This document shows, piece after piece, positions 1 to 12,215 of a stretch of 64,000 bases of DNA; the first letter of the stretch is position 1, and every line of letters starts with the position of its first letter. Where the stretch lies: contig LGRX02035088.1 in assembly GCA_001247695.2 (NCBI GenBank), forward strand, positions 1 through 64,000. Direction: 5' to 3'. The stretch comes from Cymbomonas tetramitiformis. Its lineage: Eukaryota; Chlorophyta; Pyramimonadophyceae; Pyramimonadales; Pyramimonadaceae. The translations under genes were made by a program, and so were the position numbers. A model generated the notes under the pieces. That model was not told the DNA's origin and did not search any database. It was given only the letters and a program-made list of their open reading frames with translations.

Positions 1-1
1 G

Positions 2-2023
2 TTTCACCATCCAGCTAAGGCAGTCAGCTTCCAGGCAGACCAGGAGGATGATGAGACTGAGTGGCCCGCCCTCACCAGTAAGCCCTGGATCCCTCAGTTC
101 TCTGGCCCCTCACCTCACCCAACCCCCTCGGCTTCGGCCAACCACTTCTCCCCCAATCCCTTCAGCTCCCTCTCCCCCTCCGCCTCTCCACCCGACACCC
201 AGTTCACCTTCCCCCAGCTGGAGCCCACCGCCCTCTTTGCATTCAGATATTTTGACACCGTCACGGCTACTGACTTGAGAGAGGACCCGGACCACGAGGA
301 CCCGGCTTGGGAGAGGACAAAGCGGCAGAGGAAGCGGGACAAGGAGAAGCAGAAGAAGGCCATTCAGCAGCAGCAGAAGCTTCAGCGGCAGCACCAGGTA
401 GCTGAATCACTGGCTTCGGCCAACAGCACCGCCACCGCCCCAGTCCAGACAGACATCACCGTGGACTGCAACACCCAGTGCCCTGTGCCCTACCTGACTG
501 ACCTCTTGACCGGCAGCACCTCAGTGGCCTCCACCATCTCCGAGGACACTCTGGACACTGCCTCCGAGGACACTCTGGACACTGCCTCCGAGGACACTCT
601 GGACACTGCCACCGAGGACACTCTGGACACTGCCTCCGAGGACACTCTGGACACTGCCTCCGAGGACACTCTGGACACTGCCACCGAGGACACTCCGGAC
701 ACTGCCACCACCCCTCCCACCTCCACCGCTCCCCTCCCACCACCATCACCACCCCCCGACTGCCACCAGCCTGAGCCTCGGGCCATTGGTATCCCCCCAG
801 CCACCACAATTGCACCTGACACTGCATGCATTCATATTGCAGTGCCTGGGATGGGGATGCATTGGGAGGGCACGCATACGGACCCAGTTCACATTGCTGC
901 CGTACACACCGCCACACCACAGCCTGGCTGTAACACTCCCTCGGCCACACGCACCCTAGTAGCCATTGCCATGCACTGGATCTCCTTCCACGTTGCTGTG
1001 CTCCTCGCACTTTTGCACATAACACTGACATACACATTCTATATGTCACCTCGGCCGGCTATCACCTTCTCACAGCCGGCCTATGCCAGTGCCACGGCAC
1101 CGGCCAATGCCTCACCTCAGCCGGCCTCCGCCAGTGCTAAGGCACCGGCCAACCACACACCACATTTGCCCTCCGGTGGTGTCACCGCAGCTCCCACCAC
1201 ACTCTGTGAGCCTGCAGCTGCCTCCACACCGCCCCTGGGACACAGTGCCGATGAGGCGCTTGTGGGCACGCCCACCGATCACACCGTCTGTACTGACGGT
1301 GCAACCACCGCTGACACCCCTACATCTCTCAGCACAGCTCTCGGGGCCGACACTACAGTGGCCTCCGAGCAACCGCCTACACTCGGTGCCCCTGACAGCT
1401 CCCTAGCCCCCTTGGAGTGTACATACCCCGGGCTTGAGGGTATTGGCCGGTGGGCCGATGTCTCCGACTCAGGCTCCGAGTCAGACACCGAGGGCTATCC
1501 GCCCCAACACACACCTCCTTCTCCTCCTCCTCCTCCCGTATCCGACACTGACGGTACGGTGCCTGCTCAGCCCACTGCCGATAGGGCAACTACACGGGCT
1601 ACAGCGGGCACCCTGCCTGCATTGGTGGACACTGACCGGCTGGCTGCTACCTCAGACACACACATGCAGCCCCCGGTCCCGTCCACAGTGCAGGCCTGTG
1701 CCGTCACACCGGATTTCCAGTTCCCTCCTATCCCTGAATCTCAGGAGGACACCTCGGAGACCACTACTAAGTGGAAGCAGTTCATGGCAGACACCCCGAT
1801 CCGCACTGACACACCTCGGCCACGGCCAGACAGCTCACCCTCCCCAGAGCACTCTCAGTGGGATTTCTCAGTTGTGCCATCTCCCTCCTTCCAACAGCTT
1901 AATCAGTTCCTGGAGAACTACACTCTGACTCACCCCTCATATTGCACCAGTGACCCTAATGAGGATTGGGCCCAGTTTGAGGTCTTTGATGACCACCATT
2001 TGGGCCCCTGGGGTCAGCATTGA
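2..2023 (+). CDS. copia gag-like N-terminal polyprotein, partial
   Basis: The frame is open from base 2 to the TGA at 2,021-2,023, so the true start is upstream of the window. The protein is rich in Pro, Thr, Ser and Ala, with a Lys/Arg/Glu-rich stretch at about 300-400 and a run of acidic 8-residue repeats. No CCHC zinc knuckle is visible. I call it gag only because of its place upstream of the protease in a copia element. The TGA is followed by about 670 further open bases in the same frame that contain the protease, so gag and protease are separated only by this stop. Confidence 0.6.
   Translation, partial: FHHPAKAVSFQADQEDDETEWPALTSKPWIPQFSGPSPHPTPSASANHFSPNPFSSLSPSASPPDTQFTFPQLEPTALFAFRYFDTVTATDLREDPDHEDPAWERTKRQRKRDKEKQKKAIQQQQKLQRQHQVAESLASANSTATAPVQTDITVDCNTQCPVPYLTDLLTGSTSVASTISEDTLDTASEDTLDTASEDTLDTATEDTLDTASEDTLDTASEDTLDTATEDTPDTATTPPTSTAPLPPPSPPPDCHQPEPRAIGIPPATTIAPDTACIHIAVPGMGMHWEGTHTDPVHIAAVHTATPQPGCNTPSATRTLVAIAMHWISFHVAVLLALLHITLTYTFYMSPRPAITFSQPAYASATAPANASPQPASASAKAPANHTPHLPSGGVTAAPTTLCEPAAASTPPLGHSADEALVGTPTDHTVCTDGATTADTPTSLSTALGADTTVASEQPPTLGAPDSSLAPLECTYPGLEGIGRWADVSDSGSESDTEGYPPQHTPPSPPPPPVSDTDGTVPAQPTADRATTRATAGTLPALVDTDRLAATSDTHMQPPVPSTVQACAVTPDFQFPPIPESQEDTSETTTKWKQFMADTPIRTDTPRPRPDSSPSPEHSQWDFSVVPSPSFQQLNQFLENYTLTHPSYCTSDPNEDWAQFEVFDDHHLGPWGQH
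542..709 (+). repeat. 24-bp coding tandem repeat in gag
   Basis: Seven head-to-tail 24-bp units encode EDTLDTAS or EDTLDTAT; the last unit reads EDTPDTAT. The array keeps the reading frame. Confidence 0.95.
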
Positions 2024-2692
2024 GATCTACGACCCTGCGGTTGCAGCGCCGTGGGGAGAGACCTCAGCTGCACCGACAGTGCCCCGCACTGTCCCCACGG
2101 CACACCGGTCTTCCTCCCCCTGCTTGGGAAAGGCCGCCGTGCCTCCAACACGCACGGACACCTCCTTGTAGATTCAGGAGCCTCACATCTCCTCCTGAAC
2201 AACAGGGAGCTCTTCACTGAGTTGTCCCCGTGCACCTCCAGCATGACCACAGCCTCGGATCAGCATTACAAGCCTCACAGTGTCGGCACAGCCTCCATTG
2301 ATTTCCAGTACACCGACGGCACTTGGATCACACTCCCAGTTCTCCAAGCCTTCTATGATCCAAATGCCCCAAACCTCCTCTCAGTCCGCCAGATGCTCAG
2401 ACACGGGGCCCGCTCCCCTGACTTCATCGACCTCACATGGCACCACGGTGCTTCTCTCTTTGACCTCTATGACACTGGCAGAGACTATGTTGTACACCCC
2501 AGCAGCTGGCGAGCCACCCCATCTGCCCACTCCATAGCACAGAGGAGACCCCTCCTGCAGCCTGCCCCTTCGGAGCTTGCAGAGAAGGGCACAGTCGACT
2601 GGATGGTTGCTAGGTCCGCCTACAGAGAGTTTGCTCAGCACAGTCCACATGGCTATTGTGACACAGACCTCTACACGGACGGCATCCCCTAG
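2024..2692 (+). CDS. copia pol segment: aspartic protease
   Basis: Same frame as the preceding gag, after the TGA at 2,021. The retropepsin active site DSGA is encoded at 2,171-2,182 in the context HLLVDSGASHLLL, followed by the usual hydrophobic strands (LPVLQAFYDPNAPNLLSV). The frame ends at TAG 2,690-2,692 and the pol sequence continues in the next frame (+1). A programmed event is possible but unproven; an indel is the simpler explanation. Confidence 0.8.
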   Translation, partial: DLRPCGCSAVGRDLSCTDSAPHCPHGTPVFLPLLGKGRRASNTHGHLLVDSGASHLLLNNRELFTELSPCTSSMTTASDQHYKPHSVGTASIDFQYTDGTWITLPVLQAFYDPNAPNLLSVRQMLRHGARSPDFIDLTWHHGASLFDLYDTGRDYVVHPSSWRATPSAHSIAQRRPLLQPAPSELAEKGTVDWMVARSAYREFAQHSPHGYCDTDLYTDGIP

Positions 2693-3398
2693 GGGTAACA
2701 CACAGTGCCAGCACTACTACTCCCTCGAGGACCCTGCTGAGGATCATGTCTGGTGCGGGCGCTCTTTCTGGGCCAACCCGCCCTTCATCAACTCCATCAT
2801 CCAAAGGATGTTGATAAAGATGCTAGAGGACTTCTGGTTAGACCCTAATAACACCTCATACACGGTGTGTCTTCGGAAGTCACCATCTGCAGCCTGGTGG
2901 CCACTCACCTATCACTTTCAGGAGATAGCCACCATCCCAGCAGGCACACCCGGCTTCTTCTCCCGCCCTCGAGCTGGTACCTACTCCCCCCAGGACCTCA
3001 CAGATGCAGGAGAGGAGGGCGGTGCTGACCGTGTCTTCATCCAGGGGGCCCCGTTCGACACCATCATCCTTTTCAAGGATGCCACCACAGTCCCCAGGAT
3101 TGACCCTCATCAGTACCTCCATGCCTGTCTGGGCCACTACTCACACCAGTACATTGCTCACCTCTTCTCACAGGGGCTTCAGTTTGCAGTGCCCAGACGA
3201 CACCTCTCCATGAAGACACTCAGGACTATCCTGTCAGGCTACGGGTGTGCTCATTGCAACACCTGGAATGCCAAGCGCCCAGGACCCTTTAATGTATTTG
3301 ACAGAGCCAACCGCACACCACCTCCGGCTTTGCCAGCCAGCCACCGGCCTGTCAAATGGGAACAGTCCAGGCCATTTCAGCACATATATATTTGCTGA
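2690..3398 (+). CDS. copia pol segment: pre-integrase region with HHCC-type zinc motif
   Basis: Open in the third frame. It carries the gag-pre-integrase signature: the histidines of LHACLGHYSHQY, then CAHCN at about 3,247-3,261. This is the zinc-binding head of copia integrase. The frame ends inside a TA-rich run at about 3,385-3,398, where pol moves to the next frame, as expected from slippage in ATATAT. Confidence 0.7.
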
Positions 3399-5007
3399 CA
3401 TTTGGGGCCCATGCAAACCCCCTGGCTACGACGAGTCAGTCTTCATCAGTGCCTTTAAGTGCCCCGTCACTAAAAAGGCCTTCGGGTATGCCTCACCTTC
3501 TAAGGGAGGCCAACACTTCCACCTCCAGATTGTCCTTGATGACATTCAGTCCTACGGCTTCACACCAGAGACCATCACATTCCACACAGACTGTGCCACA
3601 GAGTACACATCGGAGGAGATGAAGACACTCCTCCGACAGTACCGCATGCGTCATGAGACCAGTCCGCCATACATGCACGAGTTCCAGGCTCAGATTGAGG
3701 TGCTCTGGAGAGACATGCAGAAGATCATGAACAGCACCATGCGCACATATGATGCCCCGCTGTACACATGGCCTCTTGCTGCACTCCATGCCATTAACAC
3801 AGTCCTCAATGTCATGCCTAACAAGCACATTGGGATGGACACACCTCACCTCAGATACACTGGCCGTCACTTCGACTACACCGAGCTCCGGCCCTTCTGG
3901 TCCGAGTGCAATGTCTGGCAGGACCCCGCACAGCGCTCTAAGGCAGGAGCTAAAGCTGACACTTCGGCTAAGCTACAGCCTAAGAGCAAGCCCTACCGCT
4001 ATGTCGGGAATCTCACACCTGGCAACTATCTATGCCTTGACACAGTGAAAGGAAAACTCAAGGCTCTCTCTAGGCCTACGTTTGTCACTGACCCTGCTCT
4101 CATGGCTAAGACACTTGCCAACACACACAACACCCTGGTTGATCCCGCCTCCACAGCTATCTTCACAAAGAAGCTGTACCCCATCCGACGCCCCGCAGCC
4201 CTCTCCTCCCCCGACATCCTCCAGCTTGCATGCAGCACCCACGAGTCAGAGACCTTTGCCTATGTCAAGGTCCAGTGTGCTAAACTCAAACATCCAGTCT
4301 GGGTAAAGCTCATACACTATCTCCAGCTGGTCAAAAGCCACTATGCCACTCTCATCAGCTTTCTCAAGCACAGACACAAACATGGGGCACCTAATGTCTT
4401 TTACCCGTGTTTTGCTATGTGCTCGGCTAAGCCAGTTGACCGACAGAAGTATCACCCTGCAGTCATCGTGTCTGTAGACCATAAGCCTCAGGTCCAGCAC
4501 AGATACCAGGTGTACTTCGACTCTGCTGACTCACACTCCACCCAGTATGCAGACACCGATGCTGTCATCATCTCCCCAGACCAGAAGGCCATGCTCCTTG
4601 CCCTCAGGGATGCAGACTCGGACCCCGCAGACTTCCCGAGTGATGCCTTCATGGACGAGCCAGACCCTGCCACATACAGACAGGCTCGGCTCAGCCCTAA
4701 TTGGAGACAGTGGCACAAAGCCATTCAGTCAGAGATCGACGGCATACTTCAGCCAGACAGGGCCGATCCAGTCACCGCCTTCCCTCCAGGCTCCACCGTC
4801 CTCCCCAGTAAGTTTGTCTTTAAGCTCAAGAAGCTGACAGACGGCTCCCTTGATAAGTTCAAGGCCAGATGCACCACCAGAGGAGACATGGACCGTACCT
4901 TCTATGAGGAGGCGGAGACCTTTGCCCCTACACCATCCTCAGCTCACCACCTTCAGACTCCTACTAGCGCTCTGCCTAAAGCACAGACTCATGCCATACC
5001 ACTATGA
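3380..5007 (+). CDS. copia pol segment: integrase core and start of reverse transcriptase
   Basis: The integrase core starts at FADIWGP (first Asp), has FHTDCATEY (second Asp, about 3,590) and QIEVLWRDM (Glu, about 3,700), so the DDE triad is readable. Near the 3' end is the reverse transcriptase entry region (WRQWHKAIQSEIDGI, then FVFKLKK, FKARCTTRGD and ETFAPT). The frame is lost at about 4,950 and pol continues in another frame. Confidence 0.85.
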
Positions 5008-6415
5008 TGTCTCTCAGGCTTTCCTCCAGGCTCCAATACCTGAGGATGAGCGGTACTATGTCAGGTTTCCGAAGGGGTACATTCATCCCAAAGGATATGT
5101 AGGTGCCTATATGAAGAAGGCACTCTACGGACATCGGACCTCAGGCAGACTCTGGTCAGAGACCGCACACAGATTCATGACAGACCGCTACCCTACACTC
5201 AGCAGGTCCACATATGATGAGTGCCTATACATCGGCTGGATTGACACTCAGCTCTTCATAGTCCTCATCTATGTTGATGACTTCATTGTGGCTTGTGCCG
5301 ATGAGCTGTCCAGAGCCCGCTTTCACACTGACATCATGTCCACATTTCAGGCCACCTACTCTGGTGTCCTCAACCAGTTCCTCCAGCTCAGAGTTGATGT
5401 TCAGACTGAGACACTTCCTACAGGAGAGTCATACCCGACCAGGATTGAGCTTTCACACGAGCGGAGCATCACAGATCTGTGTGCTAAGTTCAGCATAAAC
5501 ACGGATAAGCAGCCACCTCGATCACCGATGACAGAGGGTCTCTCCCTCCCCATTCCCTCACCTGATACCATTGACAGGTCCATTGAGACACCCCTCAGAT
5601 CCTTGATCTACTCTCTGCTCTGGTTAGCCAGGACAGTCAGACCCGACATATATTACCACGTCACATATCTGGCTCAGTTCTGCCACCAGCCCACAGTTGA
5701 AGCCCTCACCGCTGCCAAACGGATTCTACACTATGCCTATTCCACCAGGGACTACACACTTGCTATGGCTATTGACTCTGCAGCACCCCAGCTCACCGCA
5801 TTTTGTGACTCAGACCATGCAGGAGACACTGCCACACGGAACTCAGTTTCCGGCTACTGTCTCTACTTTCACGGTATGCTCATTGACTGGTGGTCAAAGA
5901 AGCAGAAGTCATGCACTGCCCTTCACTCTACAGAGGCAGAGTATGTTGCCATGTCAGAGGCATGCACCTCCGCCCTGGCCATCTATAACACACTGACAGA
6001 GTTCTTTCCCTCAGATGAGCTCATCACCATCAATGTAGACAACTCAGCAGTTCAGACTCTAGTCACTCAGCGGGCACTCTCTTCTAAGCTCAAACACATT
6101 GCGGTTCGGTACCACGCGGTTAGGAACTGGTGTCAGGGGCCCCTCAGGAAGTTTACACCGGTCTGGATTCCGACTGATGACAATCAGTCTGACATTTTCA
6201 CAAAAGCCCTTCCTATCACCAAACACGGGGTTCCCATTATTGACAAGTTCACTGCCCGCCTATTGGATATTAAGGACCGGCGTGTTAAGCTGGTTGAGAA
6301 GCTACGAGCAGCTGAAGCACAGCAGCTACATGCCCAGCAGCAACAACTACAACAACAGCAACGACAGGATGAGATTGTCCTAGCATCACTGCAGCGGCAG
6401 AACTTGATAGGGTGA
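4950..6415 (+). CDS. copia pol segment: reverse transcriptase and RNase H
   Basis: Reverse transcriptase blocks are in order: LLLALCLKHRLMPYHYDVSQAFL, the catalytic YVDD at 5,270-5,281, and WLARTVRPDIYYHV. RNase H follows with AFCDSDHAGD, STEAEYVAMSEA, NVDNSAV and DIFTKALP, all typical of copia. The C-terminus is a Gln-rich tail (about 6,320-6,400). The frame is intact over this whole stretch, so the enzyme part is well preserved compared with the broken upstream part. Confidence 0.9.
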
Positions 6416-6418
6416 CCC

Positions 6419-6436
6419 GAGGCGAGGGAAGGTGGG
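6419..6436 (+). other. candidate polypurine tract
   Basis: The sequence is almost all purine and sits four bases after the pol stop, the expected place for the plus-strand primer next to a 3' LTR. Confidence 0.5.
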
Positions 6437-6947
6437 CCTCTGCGAGCATGTCTATTTCTAAAGACCCGGAGGCACCAATAGGACCAGTTCTTGCCAATGC
6501 AAATGCCTGATATATGCTTGCTCCGTTCTTCGAGTATTATGATATTTGCTTACATTACCATGCCACTGCCACACACATCCACAGAATGTGGTGGTGTCAC
6601 GGGGGACTAGATATACCGTACTGCCCCCTGTATGACATTCCTCGATGCATGTGACAGATGACTGCATTATTATTCGGCTCGAGACCGCGAGTCATAGCGA
6701 CAGAGACCGCGAGTCACAGCGATAGTGACTGCGAGCCACGTGTTAGAGTACTCGAGCATCACCGTAGCCGTACTCGTACAGACTTACACAGCGCACGTAG
6801 CATAAGCTACTTAGACTCTCAGACTCTCATATGATATATCTTCACAGACATATTATCACCGTTTGAGCCTCATATTTTTGCGTACAGCGATAGTATTAAA
6901 ACACGGATATATAGAATATTCTACCCTATATGTGTTTCATACTATCC
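6437..6947 (+). other. possible copia 3' LTR, ends not resolved
   Basis: About 0.5 kb without coding signal. It contains a short duplicated segment (GACCGCGAGTCA-like, at about 6,680-6,735). It lies directly after the polypurine tract, so 3' LTR is the natural reading, but no second LTR is available in the window to fix its ends. Confidence 0.3.
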
Positions 6948-8272
6948 ATTATACCAGCTATTAATCCAGATCCATCCACCTGGTTCTTTGATATCTTAGG
7001 CTCATATGATGCCTTCAGTCGGTTTAAAATACCCAAATGGCTTACTGGTTACGCTGATACCCAGACCAGATTTGATGAGATAGGGTATTTCGACAACATC
7101 AATCGTATGAAACCCGACATGAGTAGATACAGAGACCCAGAGACAGAACCGCAGGAGCCAGAGGAAGATTATTCAGAGGATCGTGCTCCACCGACCGGTA
7201 TTCACAGACCCTGATGATGGTCATTTACCCCCAGCCAGTACTTGCTCCATCCGCACTTGTTCCAAAGGTGAAAATGGCTCCACCTAAGGAATGCAAGGTC
7301 GGACAGGATGCTGAGATTTGGATGGAAACAGTAGACAAATACTTTCAGTTTACCTATCCAGGTGTGCCAGATAAGGATCTTATTACAGTCTTCCTCACAC
7401 TCATTCAGAACGATGACAGACACTATTTTCAGGTCGTGGCCAAAAAGCCAGATGCCACGTATGAAAATATCAGAAATACATTCCTCAGCCAGTTTGGTAA
7501 TCCACACAAAAGATCAGTTGCCAAAAAGCATATTATGGCACTGAATCAGGGAAACCAGACCTTTGCAGATTATCTCCGCACGTTCACATCACTGGCTGCT
7601 TTAGCATCGGTTGATCTGGATGATGCCTTGATAAAGGACGGATTCATCAGTAATATGGAATCAGATTTACGGAAACAGTTCCATCTTAGATTCCTTACGG
7701 AAGATGAAAGGAATAACCTGTCGTGGGCACAGACCACACAGGTTCTGCTCGATTTGAATTTTGTAGTTCATTCGAAGCAGTCAGAAACCCTTCACTATAG
7801 GGGACAGAAGGAACGGTCAGGAGGCCCAGTCAGAAAAGACAAGGACAAACGCCGTGGCAAAAAGCCTTATGACAGATCCAATCGGAATCGCAATGGCAAC
7901 CAGAATCAGAATGCCAACCAGAATTCCCAGAGGAATAAAGGGAAAGGAGGAAAAGGCAAGGGAAAAGGAAAAGGAAAAGGAGCAGCAGCAAATCCTCCTC
8001 AGCCTTGTCAACGTTGTGGTCGTACCAATCACGTATTCACAAAGAATTGTTTTTCCACCAAGACACCAGAAGGGAAATCTATAAAAGGCAATCCTCCAGC
8101 TCAGAATCCATACAGAGGACAACAGCAACAGAATAATCAGGGTGCTAAAAATGAGTCTAACAAACTTGTAAAAACAGTCAACACCCTGGTTAAGGAGCTA
8201 CAGAATCAGCAGAGCATCAATGCAGCAGTTCCAGCTCCAGTTCCAGCTCCAGCATCAGTGTCAGAGTTATGA
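6948..8272 (+). pseudogene. truncated Ty3/gypsy gag, copy A
   Basis: About 1.3 kb closely similar to the gag of the fuller copy at 12,216-13,601 (shared WFFDILGSYDAFSRFKIPKW, then AEIWM..VDKYFQFTYPG). It lacks the ATG region, has a frame change at about 7,190 and stops without any pol. Its zinc knuckle reads C-x2-C-x4-H-x5-C instead of the canonical x4 because of an extra codon (HVFTKNC against HVTKDC). It ends at a pentanucleotide satellite. Confidence 0.85.
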
Positions 8273-8309
8273 CCGATGACATATGTGCCATACATATCAT
8301 ACGTGTCAT

Positions 8310-8434
8310 ACCTGTCATGTCATGTCATGTCATGTCATGTCATGTCATGTCATGTCATGTCATGTCATGTCATGTCATGTCGTGTCGTGTCGTGTCGTGT
8401 CGTGTCGTGTCGTGTCGTGTCGTGTCGTGTCATA
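8310..8434 (+). repeat. pentanucleotide satellite, TCATG then TCGTG
   Basis: A run of TCATG units switches once to TCGTG units, roughly half each, directly downstream of the truncated gag. Confidence 0.95.
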
Positions 8435-11400
8435 TCCATGTCATATATTATAATGACAGACAGTCGTCAGTACGGTCGACTATGACATGTACAGTCATAC
8501 CATCTGTCATTCACTCACCTTGAGTGACACCTGTCATCGAGAGGCCAGGTTGTGGCATCGAGATGACAAAGCAAGATGAAGTCTTGAAGAACCAAAAGTG
8601 TTCGGAGAAAACTCATCTTCGCTTCTAGCATGTTCTGAACAAGCATGCGAGTATCATATGGCTTATTCGTTCAGCCGATACTGATTGTTCAACCAATGCC
8701 TTGGGTTCACAACCCAATTGTGGTGGCATCTATGAGATGCGGGGCATTGCGTAAATGAGGTAGCATTGAGCTACAACAGTCACTTCTGAAGAAGCACTGC
8801 ACTCATACCCACACGTACGCTGCGTGAGCTATTAACGTTCCATAATAGCCTCGCTATATATCATATATCATATCGCTTCCTAGCGAAGCCCAAAGAGTGG
8901 TATTCTCTGACTCGTCAAGGCGACGAACTGAGGACGCATCAAGTGTGAGTGCAGTAGTAGAGATATCGAATTTTGTGTGCGCAGGTTGCGGATCGCATAA
9001 ATCAAACAGGCGTCGCAGTCGCACATATATCGACATATCTCGCATAAACAGCGAAAGCAGTGCGCGAGGAGACATCGTCACAGTCGCATTTATTCGCATA
9101 CACGCCGTCTGAGATAACAGCGCGAGAAGGTGTGCATACAGCATGCCGATCGCACATATGCGCTGCCACCATTCGTAAAATTGTTCGAGATTCGACAAAC
9201 TGACGCGCAGATGCACAAATCATCATCAGTGTATGTTTCGTATACAAAATGGCATTCGTATCATATGCCGTACATATCTGCAACGAGATATGATCACCAT
9301 TCGCAGCGCGCACATCACCATTCGCAGCGCGCACATCAGCGATTCATCAAAGTCGCAATAAATCGCAGTTTGCAGTTTTAATGCGTATACCGATCTCGTC
9401 ATCGAAAAATCATCATTTCAAATGGTCGCAAAAATCACTTGTCGACGTGCGCATGATCATTTTGCTTGACAGGATATGTATACACCTGCTAGACGCATCA
9501 TAACAGATGACGCGCGATGATGGTATACATAGATGCAGCATGCTACAATATCTGTGATGCTCGCACAATAAAGATGATGCTCATTCACTGTCAGATTCAC
9601 ATACAAACTTGCAATCATGAGTGTGTACTATATGCTGTGTGAGTAGCTATACACACACACACACACTCAGTATGACAGATAAGTGGATGCTGTGCAGCAA
9701 ACATCACTGTGTGTACAATTATATGAGTGTGCAGTGATTATAATACTTGCAGCACCACACACACACACACACACTTGCAGTATATACTAATCATTCAGTA
9801 TATACCAAGTGCATGCACCATTCATTACTATACTGTGCAGTGATAACATGCAGTTTGATTTCACTTTGTTATACAGTGACATGTGCATACATTTATGCAT
9901 TCAGCTTGATCACGATAGCAGCTGTCATGCATGAACCAGCTTGACCACGATAGCAGCTGGTATATATGGTCTCATATAACAATGCATCAGACATTGCACA
10001 TAGCATACCTGCTGTGCATGTAAACTATATTTGAACCCATATGGTGTAAGGTGCCTCTTCAGTGGTCTTAACACAACAATTAGCTCAGTATATCCTGACG
10101 CGGGATTTGGGATGGATATATTGTTCTATTGTGGATCACTGAAAGGAATGCTCACCGGAACCATGTGTAAAATATACCCAAGCAACTCATCACTGCAGAT
10201 GAGATATGCAGGATTACAATTACTAACCGAGCTGATATACATCATGTTAGATACATTCTGTGAGTGGTATACAGATCATCCGATGTGATAGATCAACTTG
10301 GTATAGTGTAATGAATCAGCAATTGCCTATATACAAGTGTGTGTAGTAGCATAAATCCCACACACACACACACACACAGTGTACTCAATCAGAAAGTACC
10401 GTACATAAGTCATTGCATACACAAGTCACTGCAACTTATGTATTGATGTAATACTGGTATCATTAAGTATAATAACACTGCACCGATTCACAAGTGTAAT
10501 AATCAAATCACTGACACTACTATGTAAGTTGACAACACACTGACTCGAAAGTGTAATGGTCAAATATCATATCAACACATAATACATAGTACCATCCAGC
10601 TAACACATGTGCGAGCTGGATGTCAAGTGATGGCGATAGATATGGGACAGGATCAACCAACATGCTGCAGGGCTGGATGGAGATATCTCCAGACCCGAAG
10701 GCATTAACGCATTATACAATGCTCAAAAAGCAGCTGGTCACTGCTGAGCATTGTCCATTCGTCCCACACACTATTGCTGGAGCAACAACAGCAACTACAT
10801 CGCATTCTGACAATTGATCGATACAGTATTGATCAGATTCAAATTGCATGTAACTCTTTCAGATCAGTAACTATATTGACATCTGATAGAGGTTGTTGTG
10901 GACAACACACACACACACACATATGTGTGTGTCCACAACACTGCTTAGATTTATTTATCAAGCTTTGTCCAAATCTACTTGGAAGCTGAAGATATCATTT
11001 GATACTCTTTCAGTAAGTAGATGATAGGTTCTGACAAGTTATCACTTAAGTTATAATCACACTTAAAGTTGATACACCTAAAATACATCTTGGTCCACTT
11101 TCTATGGGTTTAAATCAGCAAAACCCATATGTGTGTACAACCACACATATTGACCATCAAATGTCTTCACTAAAAAGCCATGAAAAATGTCATGTGCAAA
11201 AGTGAGATAAGTTACGTGAGTTCTGTAAGTTGCACATTACACAACCGCTGATATATATGTACTATAGTATGTATATAAGTGGCCAGAAAAGGTGAAAAAT
11301 GGGTAAAAACCCATTGCGGGAGATTTCAACATTGAAATTCGTCGGACTCCATTTTTTCACGAATTATCATTTTATACCTATTAAGGTACCAGAAAAACAT

Positions 11401-12215
11401 TATGTGCACAGTCATATCTCATGTAACACCCTAAATATCAGGTATGTAACACCTATGGGTGTGCATAGTTGCTGTAACTAAATACGTGAAAAACTAATAC
11501 GTATGATTTCAAAATGAAAATTTGGGTTTCATTTTTTTTCGTTACTCCATTTCATTAGCTATTGAAAAATATGCTCAAAATAGTACAACACTTGTAACAC
11601 CCTATAACTATATATAATCACGTGTACAGTTACAGGGGTGTAACATACCTCCTAAATACCACGTGATACACAGTGATATATTAAATGCAGTTTTGCTTCA
11701 ATTTCTTTGAAAAATGTTCATACTGCTTTAATTTGACATAATTTAGGGTTACTGATACCAAGTACCACCCTAATGTCACTGTGGGAGATAAGGGTAACAC
11801 TATATACCCTGAAATGCCGCTATATACTAGCAAAACACTCTGTGTTTGGCATTATGTCATGCTGAAATCAGCACAGTCATGACAATATATCGGGCAACAA
11901 CCCAAGAACTGTCGGGCAACAACCCAAAAACTGTAGGGCAACAAACCAAGGACTGTAGGGCTGCAACCCTAAAACTGTATAAGCTGCTTCCTATAAGGAC
12001 TGCATGCTACATTATGAGGTATTAAGGCACTTGACAACTGCCTGTGTGTTCACACTTCCTTGAGGGGGGAAGACGGTGGATATATACATACATCACCTCA
12101 TTATTATGTACAGAAATAATACATGTACAATATATAGATATATATCATATTATATATATCACACACACACACTCAGCCAGTTGAAGGTATTTTGGTGTTG
12201 TGTTTTGTTTTATAG
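8435..12215. other. long AT-rich stretch without recognised genes
   Basis: No convincing coding region. It holds several short CA/TG runs (about 9,650, 9,755, 10,358 and 10,906), a doubled 19-bp CG-rich segment at about 9,290-9,330, and four roughly 24-bp units built around GGGCAACAACCC at about 11,890-11,975. Part of the right-hand end could be the 5' LTR or leader of the Ty3 copy that begins at 12,216, but no matching LTR was found. Confidence 0.6.

Larger units (their letters stand above)
2..6437 (+). mobile_element. Ty1/copia LTR retrotransposon, 5' end outside the window
   Basis: The domain order is gag-like, aspartic protease, integrase, reverse transcriptase, RNase H. Integrase before reverse transcriptase is the diagnostic Ty1/copia order. 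A purine-rich tract at 6,419-6,436 lies directly after the pol stop, where a polypurine tract is expected. The 5' LTR would lie left of the window. Pol is broken by an in-frame TGA and three frame changes, so this copy looks recently degraded, or the assembly has small indels. I could not find a clean 3' LTR end. Confidence 0.9.

Noticed and set aside
456..1049. Minus-strand frame of 197 residues
   Set aside because: It is the shadow of the copia gag tandem-repeat region; its composition mirrors the plus-strand repeat.
8269..8523. Open frames of 60-85 residues
   Set aside because: Translations of the pentanucleotide satellite.
8854..9216. Minus-strand frame of 120 residues
   Set aside because: No domain, repetitive CGCA-type composition, and overlapping open frames on both strands.
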